NCBI RefSeq assembly: GCF_009749525.1
Contig: NZ_WOAC01000033.1
Location: forward strand, 1-42,324
DNA from: Mesorhizobium xinjiangense
GTDB taxonomy: Bacteria; Pseudomonadota; Alphaproteobacteria; Rhizobiales; Rhizobiaceae
Length of the DNA: 42,324 nucleotides
Reading direction: 5' to 3'
Below are positions 16,635-23,931 of this stretch, piece by piece. Each line of letters starts with the position of its first letter. The first letter of the stretch is position 1. Under the pieces are notes generated by a model that was given only the letters and a program-made list of their open reading frames with translations, had not been told where the DNA came from and did not search any database. The translations under genes were made by a program, and so were the position numbers.

Positions 16635-17804
16635 ATGCGTATCAGCAAGGTCCGGGCATGGTGGGTCACGATTCCCATAGAAGCGAAGCGCCAGCATCGC
16701 AGCGACTTCGGCCGGCTGCAGACCTTCGATTCCGCAATCGTGCGCGTCGAGACCGATGATGGGCTCGTCGGCTGGGGAGAAGGCAAGAACGCCGCCGGCA
16801 GCGCCGGCACATACGGCACGCTTGTGCATCTGATCAACCACGAAATCGGGCCGATGCTCGTTGGTCGCCACGCCGGCGACATCACGACCATCTGGGAAGC
16901 GATCTACAATGGCGTAAGGGCGGATCTGGCAGGCTCGGGTGGCCATGCCATGCCCGAATTGTCGCGCCGGGGTCTGACAGTCGCAGCAATCAGTGCGATC
17001 GACATCGCACTTTGGGACATTCTCGGCAAGTCGCTCGGCCAGCCCGTCTGGCAATTGCTCGGCGGACGCAAAGCCGACCGCCTGCCTGCTTACGCCTCGG
17101 GCGGCTGGGCCGATGCGGGCAACATCGGCGAACAGCTCAACGCCTATATCGCGTCCGGCGGCTTCCAGGCGGTCAAGATGCGCGTCGGTGCCATGGACGG
17201 AGGACCCCAGGTTTCGGCTGCCCGTGTGCGAGCGGCCCGCCAGGCGATCGGGCCCGAAGTCGACCTCATGGTCGATGCCCACGGCACCTACACGGTCGCG
17301 GAGGCAAAGCGGTTCATCCACATGGTGGCCGATTGCGACCTCGCCTGGTTCGAGGAACCGGTGGTGGCCGACGACAAGCGTGGGACTGCAGAGGTAAGGG
17401 CTGCGGGCCCGGTTCCGATCGCGACAGGGGAGTCGGAAGCCACGCGCTTCGCCTTTCGCGAACTCGCCATTCTGCGGGCGGCAGACATATTCCAGCCGGA
17501 CCCGGCTTTCTGCGGCGGCATTACGGAGGCGATGCGCATTGGAGCGCTTGCCAGCGCCTTCAATCTCAGACTCGCGCCCCACCTGTGGGCGGGGGCTCCT
17601 TGTTTCTTTGCCGGCCTGCATGTCTGCGCGGCCTCGCCGGCCAGCTTCATCATCGAGTTTTCGCTTGGTGCCAATCCGATGATCCACGACCTGATCGATG
17701 AAACCGTCGAGGTCAAGGATGGTATGATTGCAATTCCCGACAAGCCGGGGCTGGGATTCACGATCTCCGAGAGATTCCTGAAAATGCACGCGCAAGGCTC
17801 ATGA
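16635..17804 (+). CDS. Mandelate racemase/muconate lactonizing enzyme family dehydratase
   Basis: This 389-residue enolase-superfamily enzyme has the N-terminal capping domain (MRISKVRAWWVTIPIE, FDSAIVRVETDDGLVGWGE) and then the barrel. Catalytic positions visible are the Lys of AVKMRVG, metal ligands Asp in MVDAHGTY, Glu in AWFEEPVVADD and Glu in ATGESEA, and a His in RLAPHLWAG near residue 315. The K-x-R plus H arrangement suits acid-sugar dehydratases or racemases. The product is probably a 2-keto-3-deoxy sugar acid. An earlier ATG at 16587 is possible, but family members begin at MRISKV. Its stop overlaps the GntR start (ATGA). Confidence 0.87.
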   Translation: MRISKVRAWWVTIPIEAKRQHRSDFGRLQTFDSAIVRVETDDGLVGWGEGKNAAGSAGTYGTLVHLINHEIGPMLVGRHAGDITTIWEAIYNGVRADLAGSGGHAMPELSRRGLTVAAISAIDIALWDILGKSLGQPVWQLLGGRKADRLPAYASGGWADAGNIGEQLNAYIASGGFQAVKMRVGAMDGGPQVSAARVRAARQAIGPEVDLMVDAHGTYTVAEAKRFIHMVADCDLAWFEEPVVADDKRGTAEVRAAGPVPIATGESEATRFAFRELAILRAADIFQPDPAFCGGITEAMRIGALASAFNLRLAPHLWAGAPCFFAGLHVCAASPASFIIEFSLGANPMIHDLIDETVEVKDGMIAIPDKPGLGFTISERFLKMHAQGS

Positions 17805-18523
17805 CGATGAAGGAAAACGGACTGCTGCCCGAACTGGCGGCTTATCTCTACACCCATTCCGATCCGGAAAGAGGCCGCACGCCGTCGGAGCGCGAGCTGG
17901 CGGAGCATTTTTCCGTCAGCAGAGGCCAGATACGCGAGGCGCTCGCGATACTGGAGGCAATGCGCATCGTGGAGCGCCGCGCCAAGTCCGGCATCTATCT
18001 CACGACGACCGACACCAGCGTGGAGGCGCTGGCGCTGTTCGCCAAGGCCGGCCTGCCGCTCGACCCGATCCAGATCTACGAGACGGTGGAACTCAGGAAG
18101 ATCCACGAGATCAAGGCTGCCGAACTCGCCTGCACCCGGGCCACGGAGGAAAATTTCGAACGGTTGCGCGAAATTCTGGCCCGTTCCGAAGAGAAGGTGG
18201 CCAAAGGAGAGCCGCTTGCGCGCGAGGACCGTGATTTTCACCTCGAGATCGTGCGTGCCACCAAGAACAGCGTCTTTCACAAGATCTGCTCGATCTACTA
18301 CGTGATGGGCGAGCAGCGTCTGCCCGTCTATTTCTCGGACCCCGAACGCGGTCGGCGCTCGCACGCCGAGCATATCCAGATCTATGAGGCGCTGGAGCGG
18401 CGGGACGGCAACCTCGCACAGGCCCTGATGAGCGCCCATCTGCAGGGTGCGGAAAGCTACTGGAAGGGCCTGATCAGCGGCACCGACGCGAACAATCCCA
18501 ACTCCGAGCTCGAAAGCGCCTGA
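17801..18523 (+). CDS. FadR-type GntR-family regulator (FCD domain)
   Basis: This 240-residue regulator has a winged helix (RTPSERELAEHFSVSRGQIREALAILEAM..) in residues 25-75 and an all-helical FCD ligand domain. The FCD metal site is suggested by DFHLEIVRATKN, HAEHIQIYEALERRD and SAHLQGAESYW. FCD regulators often sense small organic or sugar acids, which suits the dehydratase operon it belongs to (ATGA overlap with the preceding stop). It is the best candidate to bind the TGGTNNNACCA sites at 15429, 15606, 25397, 25573 and 30095. That link is inference from motif type and position. Confidence 0.9.
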   Translation: MTMKENGLLPELAAYLYTHSDPERGRTPSERELAEHFSVSRGQIREALAILEAMRIVERRAKSGIYLTTTDTSVEALALFAKAGLPLDPIQIYETVELRKIHEIKAAELACTRATEENFERLREILARSEEKVAKGEPLAREDRDFHLEIVRATKNSVFHKICSIYYVMGEQRLPVYFSDPERGRRSHAEHIQIYEALERRDGNLAQALMSAHLQGAESYWKGLISGTDANNPNSELESA

Positions 18524-18559
18524 GCGCCGCCCCGAGATTGTCTCCGCGCACAATCTTCA

Positions 18560-18769
18560 CCGATATCGCTCAATCGGAAGAACGCGCTCTTTGCTGGTCG
18601 TGATGCTGGCGCAGAGAACTGGGCGACCATCGCGTCGCTCATCGAAACGTGCAAGCTCAATTCGGTTGATCCCTTCGCCTATCTGACGGCCACCCTGACC
18701 GTCATTGTCAACGGCCATAAACAGAGCCGGATCGATCAGCTTCAGCCGTGGAAGTATGCGGCAACGTAA
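18560..18769 (+). mobile_element. tnpC: IS66-family transposase C-terminal remnant
   Basis: The frame from about 18569 reads LNRKNALFAGRDAGAENWA, TIASLIETCKLNSVDPFAYL, then VNGHKQSRIDQLQPWKYA, and stops at 18767-18769. This is the highly characteristic C-terminus of the IS66 large transposase; full proteins are about 500 residues. Nothing upstream of about 18560 continues it, since the GntR gene ends at 18523, and no IS ends are seen. It is a dead fragment marking a past insertion or recombination. Confidence 0.85.
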
Positions 18770-18828
18770 TCTGCGCCAACCGGAACGCTGTCCCCCGACC
18801 CAACGTGGGCACCGGGCCGGGAGCCTTC

Positions 18829-19224
18829 TCAGCTATCGAGGAGAGCCGTGCCGTAGGAATTGTCTACAGCGCATAACCAGGTGCCAGACGAGTCCCGACG
18901 AAACACATAGGTGGCACGTCGTACCGTCGACGTCGCAATGCCGCTTTCGTCGACGGCATCCAACCAGGTTTCCATGATGACCAGCGCTGTGTCTCCGCCC
19001 TCGATCACCTCCATCCTCCCTTGGCGGACTTTCAATTTACCTTGGAAATGAGCAGAGATTGCTTCGAACGCTTTCCTGATCTGGTCTTTGCCTTTGGCGT
19101 ACATGCCTGCCTTGACCACCAAGGTGGCATCATCGGTGTAAAATCGCATCAAGCCGTCGAAGTCTTTGGCCGATATGGAACGGTCTGCAGATTCGATAAG
19201 GGTTTTCAAGGGATGGTCGGACAT
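18829..19224 (-). CDS. NTF2-like/SnoaL-family protein (DUF4440 type)
   Basis: This 131-residue protein has the cone-shaped NTF2 fold pattern: a first helix with LKTLIESADRSISAKDFDGLMRFYTDDATL, GKDQIRKAFEAI, then strands GDTALVIMETWLD, STVRRATYVFRRDS and TWLCAVDNSYG. Members are ketosteroid-isomerase-like small-molecule enzymes or binding proteins. The substrate is unknown. Start ATG 19224 has TTGGAG 7 bases before; ATG use 4 codons upstream would sit on the ribosome site itself. The gene stands directly behind a terminator hairpin and a leader peptide that together form an amino-acid attenuator (19257-19362), an unusual arrangement for this family. Confidence 0.8.
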   Translation of the reverse strand: MSDHPLKTLIESADRSISAKDFDGLMRFYTDDATLVVKAGMYAKGKDQIRKAFEAISAHFQGKLKVRQGRMEVIEGGDTALVIMETWLDAVDESGIATSTVRRATYVFRRDSSGTWLCAVDNSYGTALLDS

Positions 19225-19249
19225 TCTGGACTCCAAAATGGCCGCGAGC

Positions 19250-19278
19250 GGAAAACAAAACCCGCCTCGCGGCGGGTT
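19250..19278 (-). terminator. Attenuator terminator in front of the NTF2-like gene
   Basis: On the minus strand AACCCGCC-GCGA-GGCGGGTT (19259-19278) forms a perfect 8-bp stem with a 4-base loop, and TTGTTTTC follows (about 19251-19258). This is a Rho-independent terminator placed between a leader peptide and the gene, as in amino-acid attenuation. Its 5' arm can pair instead with GGTGGGTT at the end of the leader frame (19305-19312). Confidence 0.75.
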
Positions 19279-19302
19279 GCTTTGTCTTGAAATATGACGT
19301 GC

Positions 19303-19362
19303 TTAACCCACCACTCGATGAATGGTGATAATAATCAAAGTGAAAGCGCGAACAAATTCCAT
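19303..19362 (-). CDS. Leader peptide of an Ile/Thr/Val-type attenuator
   Basis: A 19-codon frame reads MEFVRAFTLIIITIHRVVG and stops at 19303-19305. It is rich in Thr, Leu, Ile and Val, the pattern of ilv-type leaders. Three segments fit the classic scheme. CACCA in the Ile-Thr-Ile codons (19323-19327) can pair with TGGTG (19309-19313). The overlapping GGTGGGTT (19305-19312) can pair with the 5' arm of the terminator. The terminator itself is at 19259-19278. A ribosome stalled on the Ile/Thr codons would free GGTGGGTT to form the antiterminator. The ribosome site is weak. Such leaders are known upstream of acetolactate synthase genes, but here an NTF2-like gene follows. Confidence 0.65.
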   Translation of the reverse strand: MEFVRAFTLIIITIHRVVG

Positions 19363-19544
19363 GGTGCGTCTTTATCACCAGCGTCAGCGACTGGCAAATG
19401 ATCACGTCCAATTTTGAGCAAGCTAGTCAAGGTGCCAGCGGCACCCCGTTTACTCTTCACCCAGAGGCAGCGGCGATGCACGAAGCCGTTTGAATCTCCA
19501 GATTGTGTGGAGCAGACCAAGCCAGGCAGGCGCCATCAGGCCCG

Positions 19545-20621
19545 TCAGGTATTGTGGCGCAAGCTTAGTCCGCTGGTCTTGTCGAAGAGGACGACCTTTT
19601 CCGGATCCCAGGAGAAACGCACCTGCTCGTCGATCGCCAGGCGGTCGCGCGCAGACGTTGTCAGCCGCACCAGCCCCTCGCCGACCCGCAAGGTCACGAT
19701 CTTGGCGACGCCATGGTTCTCCACGTCATGCACGGCGGCTTCCGCCGGGGCGCCCGGATCGAGGAACATGTCCTCGGGACGAATGCCGAACGTGATCGGA
19801 CGCCCGTTGCCCGCGCCGTTCGCCGATGCGGCGACCGGGAGCGAGAAGCCGGCGTCCGTCACCGCCAGCCCGCCGGAGAGCGAGCCGTCGATCAGGTTCA
19901 TGGGTGGCGAGCCCACCGACCGTGCCACGAACGTGTTGCGGGGATTGCCGTAGATCTCCGAAGGTGTTCCCACCTGAACGAGGCGCCCATTGTCGAGCAC
20001 GCCGATCCTGTCACCCATCGACATCGCCTCGACCTGATCATGGGTCACGAACAGGAAGGTCGCGCCAAGGTTCATCTGCAGGTTCTTGAGCTCGGTCCTG
20101 AGCGTCTCGCGCAGCTTCGCGTCCAGCGCCGACAGGGGCTCATCCATCAGGAACACGCGCGGTTGCCTGACGATCGCACGGCCAATCGAAACGCGCTGCA
20201 TCTCACCGCCTGAAAGCCGGTCCGTCTTGCGGTCGAGCAGGTGATCGATGCGCAGCGTCCTGGCGACCCGGTCGACGCGCCGCGCCATGTCGTCCGGCTC
20301 GACCTTCCTGATCTTCGACTTGAGCGGAAACTCCAGATTTTCGCGAACCGTATAGCGGGGATAAAGCGAGTATTGCTGCAGCACCAGCGCCACGTCACGC
20401 TCCGCCGCCCCCCAATCGCTGACATCGACGCCGTCGATCAGAACGGTCCCCTCGGTCGGTTTCTCCAATCCCGCCACGATGCGCAGCGTCGTCGTCTTGC
20501 CGGCACCGGTTTCGCCAAGCAGCACGAAGAACTGGCCGTCCTCGACTTCAAGGTCCAGCCCTTTCAGCGCCGTCTTGGCACCGAATGTCTTGGTGATGTT
20601 TCTGAGCTCGATATGCGCCAT
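19545..20621 (-). CDS. Sugar-type ABC transporter ATP-binding protein (second ATPase of the operon)
   Basis: This 358-residue MalK/UgpC-type ATPase has Walker A GETGAGKTT (residues 37-45), LSGGEMQRVSIGRAI as signature, Walker B VFLMDEPLSALD and the switch His in VTHDQVEAMSMG. A C-terminal regulatory OB-like domain follows (GIRPEDMFLD, near residue 280). Walker A carries ETGAG instead of the common PSGCG, as in the S-type half of two-ATPase polyol transporters. It starts 3 bases after the stop of the other ATPase gene. Having two different ATPases suggests a heterodimer, as in the rhizobial glycerol transporter GlpST. Confidence 0.9.
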   Translation of the reverse strand: MAHIELRNITKTFGAKTALKGLDLEVEDGQFFVLLGETGAGKTTTLRIVAGLEKPTEGTVLIDGVDVSDWGAAERDVALVLQQYSLYPRYTVRENLEFPLKSKIRKVEPDDMARRVDRVARTLRIDHLLDRKTDRLSGGEMQRVSIGRAIVRQPRVFLMDEPLSALDAKLRETLRTELKNLQMNLGATFLFVTHDQVEAMSMGDRIGVLDNGRLVQVGTPSEIYGNPRNTFVARSVGSPPMNLIDGSLSGGLAVTDAGFSLPVAASANGAGNGRPITFGIRPEDMFLDPGAPAEAAVHDVENHGVAKIVTLRVGEGLVRLTTSARDRLAIDEQVRFSWDPEKVVLFDKTSGLSLRHNT

Positions 20622-20624
20622 GAC

Positions 20625-21728
20625 CTACAATTTCACTCCGAGAGACCTGCCGGTCGCCGTGTCGAAGAAATGTGCCTGCTCGGGGTCGATGCGGACATGG
20701 ACCGTTTCGCCGACCCGCGGCACGAAGCCGGCAGGTGTCCGGGCACGGATCACGCCGCCGCCGACCTGGAGATCGACGATATCGTGCGAGCCGAGCGGCT
20801 CGATGATGTGTGCCGCCAAGGGCAGATACCCCGCCTTGGATTCGCGTGACACGAGCACCCCTTCGGGCCGGATGCCGAGCGACAGGCCGCCTGAGGCGTG
20901 GCCGTTGAGTTTGGCGAGCAGCCTACTCGGAAACTCGAAGCCGGCGTCCCTGGGATCGAGGTGGACACGCACCGCGCCGCCCTCCTCGCTGACCCGCGCG
21001 TCGGCGACGTTCATCACCGGGCTGCCGACGAACTGGGCAACGAACAGATTGTACGGGTGGGCATAGACTTCTTCAGGCGTACCGACCTGCTGCAGGACGC
21101 CCTCATGCATGATGACGATGCGGTCGGCCAGGCTCATGGCCTCCACCTGATCGTGCGTCACATAGACCGTGGTCGAGCCCTGCTTGACGTGCAGCCGCTT
21201 GATTTCGGCGCGCATCTCCTCGCGCAGCTTGGCATCGAGCGCACCGATCGGCTCGTCCATCAGCATCGCCTTGGGATGGCGCACCAATGCCCGACCGATC
21301 GCCACGCGTTGCATGTCGCCGCCCGACAATGCCGAGGGCCGGCGGTCGAGAAGATCGGTGATCCGCAGCACGCTGGCGATCTCGCGCACGCGGCTTTCGA
21401 GGTCGTCCTTGTTCATGCGCGTGGCGCGTAGTGGAAAGGCGATGTTCTCGAAGACCGTCATGTGCGGGTAGAGGGAGAAGGACTGGAACACCATGGCGAT
21501 GTCGCGGTCGGAGGCCTTGAGGTGTTGAACCGCCCTGCCGTCGATGAGGATGTCGCCCTCGTCGATCGTCTCGAGCCCGGCGATCGCGCGCAAGGTCGTC
21601 GTCTTGCCGCAGCCCGACTGGCCGAGCATGACGATGAACTCCCCGTCCTCGATCGTCAGGTTCATGTCCTTGATGACCTGGACGCTGCCAAACCATTTCT
21701 GGACGCCGCGAAGCTCGATATGCGTCAT
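20625..21728 (-). CDS. Sugar-type ABC transporter ATP-binding protein (first ATPase of the operon)
   Basis: This 367-residue MalK/UgpC-type ATPase has Walker A GQSGCGKTT, signature LSGGDMQRVAIGRAL, Walker B AMLMDEPIGALDAK and VTHDQVEAMSLA, followed by the C-terminal regulatory domain (LGIRPEGVLVS). It differs clearly in sequence from its neighbour at 19545-20621, so it is not a recent copy. The start overlaps the small membrane protein stop (ATGA) with GGAGG just before. It energises the permease pair at 21979-23845. Confidence 0.92.
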   Translation of the reverse strand: MTHIELRGVQKWFGSVQVIKDMNLTIEDGEFIVMLGQSGCGKTTTLRAIAGLETIDEGDILIDGRAVQHLKASDRDIAMVFQSFSLYPHMTVFENIAFPLRATRMNKDDLESRVREIASVLRITDLLDRRPSALSGGDMQRVAIGRALVRHPKAMLMDEPIGALDAKLREEMRAEIKRLHVKQGSTTVYVTHDQVEAMSLADRIVIMHEGVLQQVGTPEEVYAHPYNLFVAQFVGSPVMNVADARVSEEGGAVRVHLDPRDAGFEFPSRLLAKLNGHASGGLSLGIRPEGVLVSRESKAGYLPLAAHIIEPLGSHDIVDLQVGGGVIRARTPAGFVPRVGETVHVRIDPEQAHFFDTATGRSLGVKL

Positions 21729-21982
21729 GTGCTTCCTCCGGCCTTCCCTTCGTGGTGGTCGGAAACGTCGAAGGCATCATGCTCAACATCGTCGTCGGCA
21801 CCTATGGACCCTGGCCCGATATGCGAGGTGATGATGAAGCACGCCAGCCCGAAGATCGTGATCGTGATGCCGTAGCGGTGCAGCAGGAAGTTCCACGGCT
21901 GGCAGAGAGCCACGATGCCGAAGATCATCAGCCACATCGATCCCGGTTCGAGATAGCGGCGGTTGAGTTCGCGGAAACTCAT
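21725..21982 (-). CDS. Small two-helix membrane protein of the ABC operon (GlpU-like position)
   Basis: This 85-residue protein starts at ATG 21982, overlapping the permease stop, and ends in an ATGA overlap with the next ATPase gene. It has two hydrophobic segments, MWLMIFGIVALCQPWNFLL and ITITIFGLACFIITSHI, with an acidic, His-rich C-terminal tail (ADDDVEHDAFD). I do not recognise the family. A small membrane protein in the same operon position occurs in the rhizobial glycerol transporter (GlpU), which also has two ATPases, so an accessory role in the transporter is the natural guess. Confidence 0.7.
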   Translation of the reverse strand: MSFRELNRRYLEPGSMWLMIFGIVALCQPWNFLLHRYGITITIFGLACFIITSHIGPGSIGADDDVEHDAFDVSDHHEGKAGGST

Positions 21983-22938
21983 TTGCGGATTGCTCCGAAG
22001 CTCATGCCCCTGAGCAGGTGATTGCGCAGGAGGAAGGTGAAGATTGCAACCGGCAGCAGGAACAGGAAGGTGCCGGCCGCGATGACCGTCCAGTCCGGCA
22101 GACCCGAACCCACCTGGCTGGGAATGAAGGGCGGTGCGGTCTGTGCGTCGCGACGCGTCATGATGAGCGCGAAGGCGTATTCGTTCCATGCGATGATGAA
22201 ACAGAACACGGCGGTGGCGGCGATGCCGGTCGCGGCCTCGGGAAGGACGATCTTGAAGAAGGCCTCCATGCGCGTATAGCCGTCAACCAGCGCCGCTTCC
22301 TCATACTCCCTCGGGATCTCGTCGATGAAGCCCTTCATCAGCCAGACCGAGAAGGAGAGATTGAACGCGGTGTAGAGAATTATCAGCCCGAGATGCGTGT
22401 CGTTGAGAGCGAACCAGCGGTACATCAGGAACATCGGGATCGCCACCACCACGGGTGGCAGCATTCGCGTCGACAAGATAAAGAACAGCCAGTCCTGTTC
22501 CCCTGCCACCTTGAAGCGCGAGAAGCCGTAGGCGGTCAGCGTTCCCATGCCGACCGCGAGAATGGTGGAGACCACCGCCACGATCAGCGAATTCATGAAA
22601 CGGCTCGGATAGCCTGAGAACTGAACATTGCCGCGCCCGTCGCGGACCACCTTTTCGCCACCGTCGAACACCAGCTGCTCCCACCAGGGTGCGGCGGCGT
22701 ATTCCTCCGGCGTCGGCTGCTCGCGCAACTGCGAGCGGCGCAGGAACAGCTTCACGAACGGCGATGTCTCCGGCTGGAACACCACCGTGGGCGGGATGGT
22801 GGTCGCCAGGTGGCGCGGCTTGAAGGCTGTGGACGCGATCCAGTAGATCGGCGCCAGGAAGATGATCGTCACGATCAGAACGGAGACGATCGCAATTCTG
22901 TTGAGGGCGACTTCGGAGCGTGTCTTGACTGCGGCCAC
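21979..22938 (-). CDS. Sugar ABC transporter permease, MalG-type (CUT1)
   Basis: This 319-residue protein begins with GTG 22938, one base after the stop of the other permease gene, under the GGAGCGC site in that gene's end. It has six membrane segments and the EAA loop EYEEAALVDGYTRMEAFFKIVLP (about residue 215), the coupling helix to the ATPases. Between the first segment and the second is a long periplasmic insertion (about residues 50-120) rich in Pro and Arg, larger than in MalG. It forms the membrane channel with the product of 22940-23845. Confidence 0.92.
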   Translation of the reverse strand: MAAVKTRSEVALNRIAIVSVLIVTIIFLAPIYWIASTAFKPRHLATTIPPTVVFQPETSPFVKLFLRRSQLREQPTPEEYAAAPWWEQLVFDGGEKVVRDGRGNVQFSGYPSRFMNSLIVAVVSTILAVGMGTLTAYGFSRFKVAGEQDWLFFILSTRMLPPVVVAIPMFLMYRWFALNDTHLGLIILYTAFNLSFSVWLMKGFIDEIPREYEEAALVDGYTRMEAFFKIVLPEAATGIAATAVFCFIIAWNEYAFALIMTRRDAQTAPPFIPSQVGSGLPDWTVIAAGTFLFLLPVAIFTFLLRNHLLRGMSFGAIRK

Positions 22939-22939
22939 C

Positions 22940-23845
22940 TTAGCGCTCCTTCACCTTGTTGAGGTATTTCACGTAGATGTTGGTGATGGCGACGACCATG
23001 ATCAGCATGATGTAGGCGAGCGCGCTCGACATGCCGGTCTGCCATTCCTGGAACGCCATCTTGTAGAGGCGGATCGAGATCACCTCCGCGGAAGGCTGGC
23101 TGGTCAGGATGAAGGCCAGGTCGAATGTCTTGAACGCTTCCATGGTGCGAAAGATGATCGCGATCATCAGGATGGGCGCGACCAGCGGCAGCGTTATACG
23201 GAAAAATGTGTAGAAGGGTCCGGCGCGGTCGATCGCAGCCGCCTCGTAGAGATGCTTCGGCACCGCTGAAAGTCCCGCCAAAGACAAGAGCATCACGAAG
23301 GGCGACCACATCCATATGTCGGTGATCGCCACCGCATAGAGCGCCATGTCGGGATTGGAGAGCCATTCGAAGCGGCCCAGACCCAGCGCATAGTTGATGA
23401 TGCCGAACGAGGGGTCGTAAAGCAGCTTCCAGAACAGCCCGACCACGGCCATGGACAGCATCATCGGCAGCAGCAGCAGCGTGGTGATGAACCCCTTGAA
23501 CGGGATCGACCGGTTGAGAAGCATCGCCACGCCGAAGCCGACGATGACCTGACCTGCCACGGAGACGATGACGTATTTCGCCGTGATGGCGAAATTGGCC
23601 CAGATGAAGGGGTCATTGAGCAGCTCGCGGTAGTTGGCGAGGCCCACCCAGTTCGCCGGCGCATTCGTCGAAGCGCGGAAATCCGTGAAGGAATAATACA
23701 GCGAATAGAGCAACGGAAAGATGTTGAAGACGATCAGGAACACGATCGTCGGAATGATGAACGCGTTGCGGATCGTGAGGTCGCTCCAGCCGCGGCGCGC
23801 AGCGCGCGATTGTGGATCCAGCCTCGTCATCACAAGGGTTGCCAA
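22940..23845 (-). CDS. Sugar ABC transporter permease, MalF-type (CUT1)
   Basis: This protein of about 301 residues has six membrane segments and the EAA loop LYEAAAIDRAGPFYTFFRITLP (about residue 210). The start is set at TTG 23845 because GGGAGGAG lies 7 bases ahead of it; the frame's upstream extension to 23875 would place this ribosome site inside the gene. It follows the binding-protein gene by 86 bases and precedes the MalG-type permease gene. Confidence 0.9.
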   Translation of the reverse strand: MATLVMTRLDPQSRAARRGWSDLTIRNAFIIPTIVFLIVFNIFPLLYSLYYSFTDFRASTNAPANWVGLANYRELLNDPFIWANFAITAKYVIVSVAGQVIVGFGVAMLLNRSIPFKGFITTLLLLPMMLSMAVVGLFWKLLYDPSFGIINYALGLGRFEWLSNPDMALYAVAITDIWMWSPFVMLLSLAGLSAVPKHLYEAAAIDRAGPFYTFFRITLPLVAPILMIAIIFRTMEAFKTFDLAFILTSQPSAEVISIRLYKMAFQEWQTGMSSALAYIMLIMVVAITNIYVKYLNKVKER

Positions 23846-23931
23846 AGACCTACTCCTCCCGGTCACAGGGGTCATGCCCGCCGAATGACGCGAGGGGCGA
23901 CCGTGGCCGCCCTCTCGCAGTTCCGCCAGGC

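Noticed and set aside
16524-17795. A 423-codon minus-strand frame opposite the dehydratase gene
   Set aside because: Same mirror effect; the plus strand encodes an enzyme with all catalytic motifs.
19363-19544. A short frame upstream of the attenuator on the minus strand
   Set aside because: It overlaps the promoter position expected for the leader and has no protein-like features.
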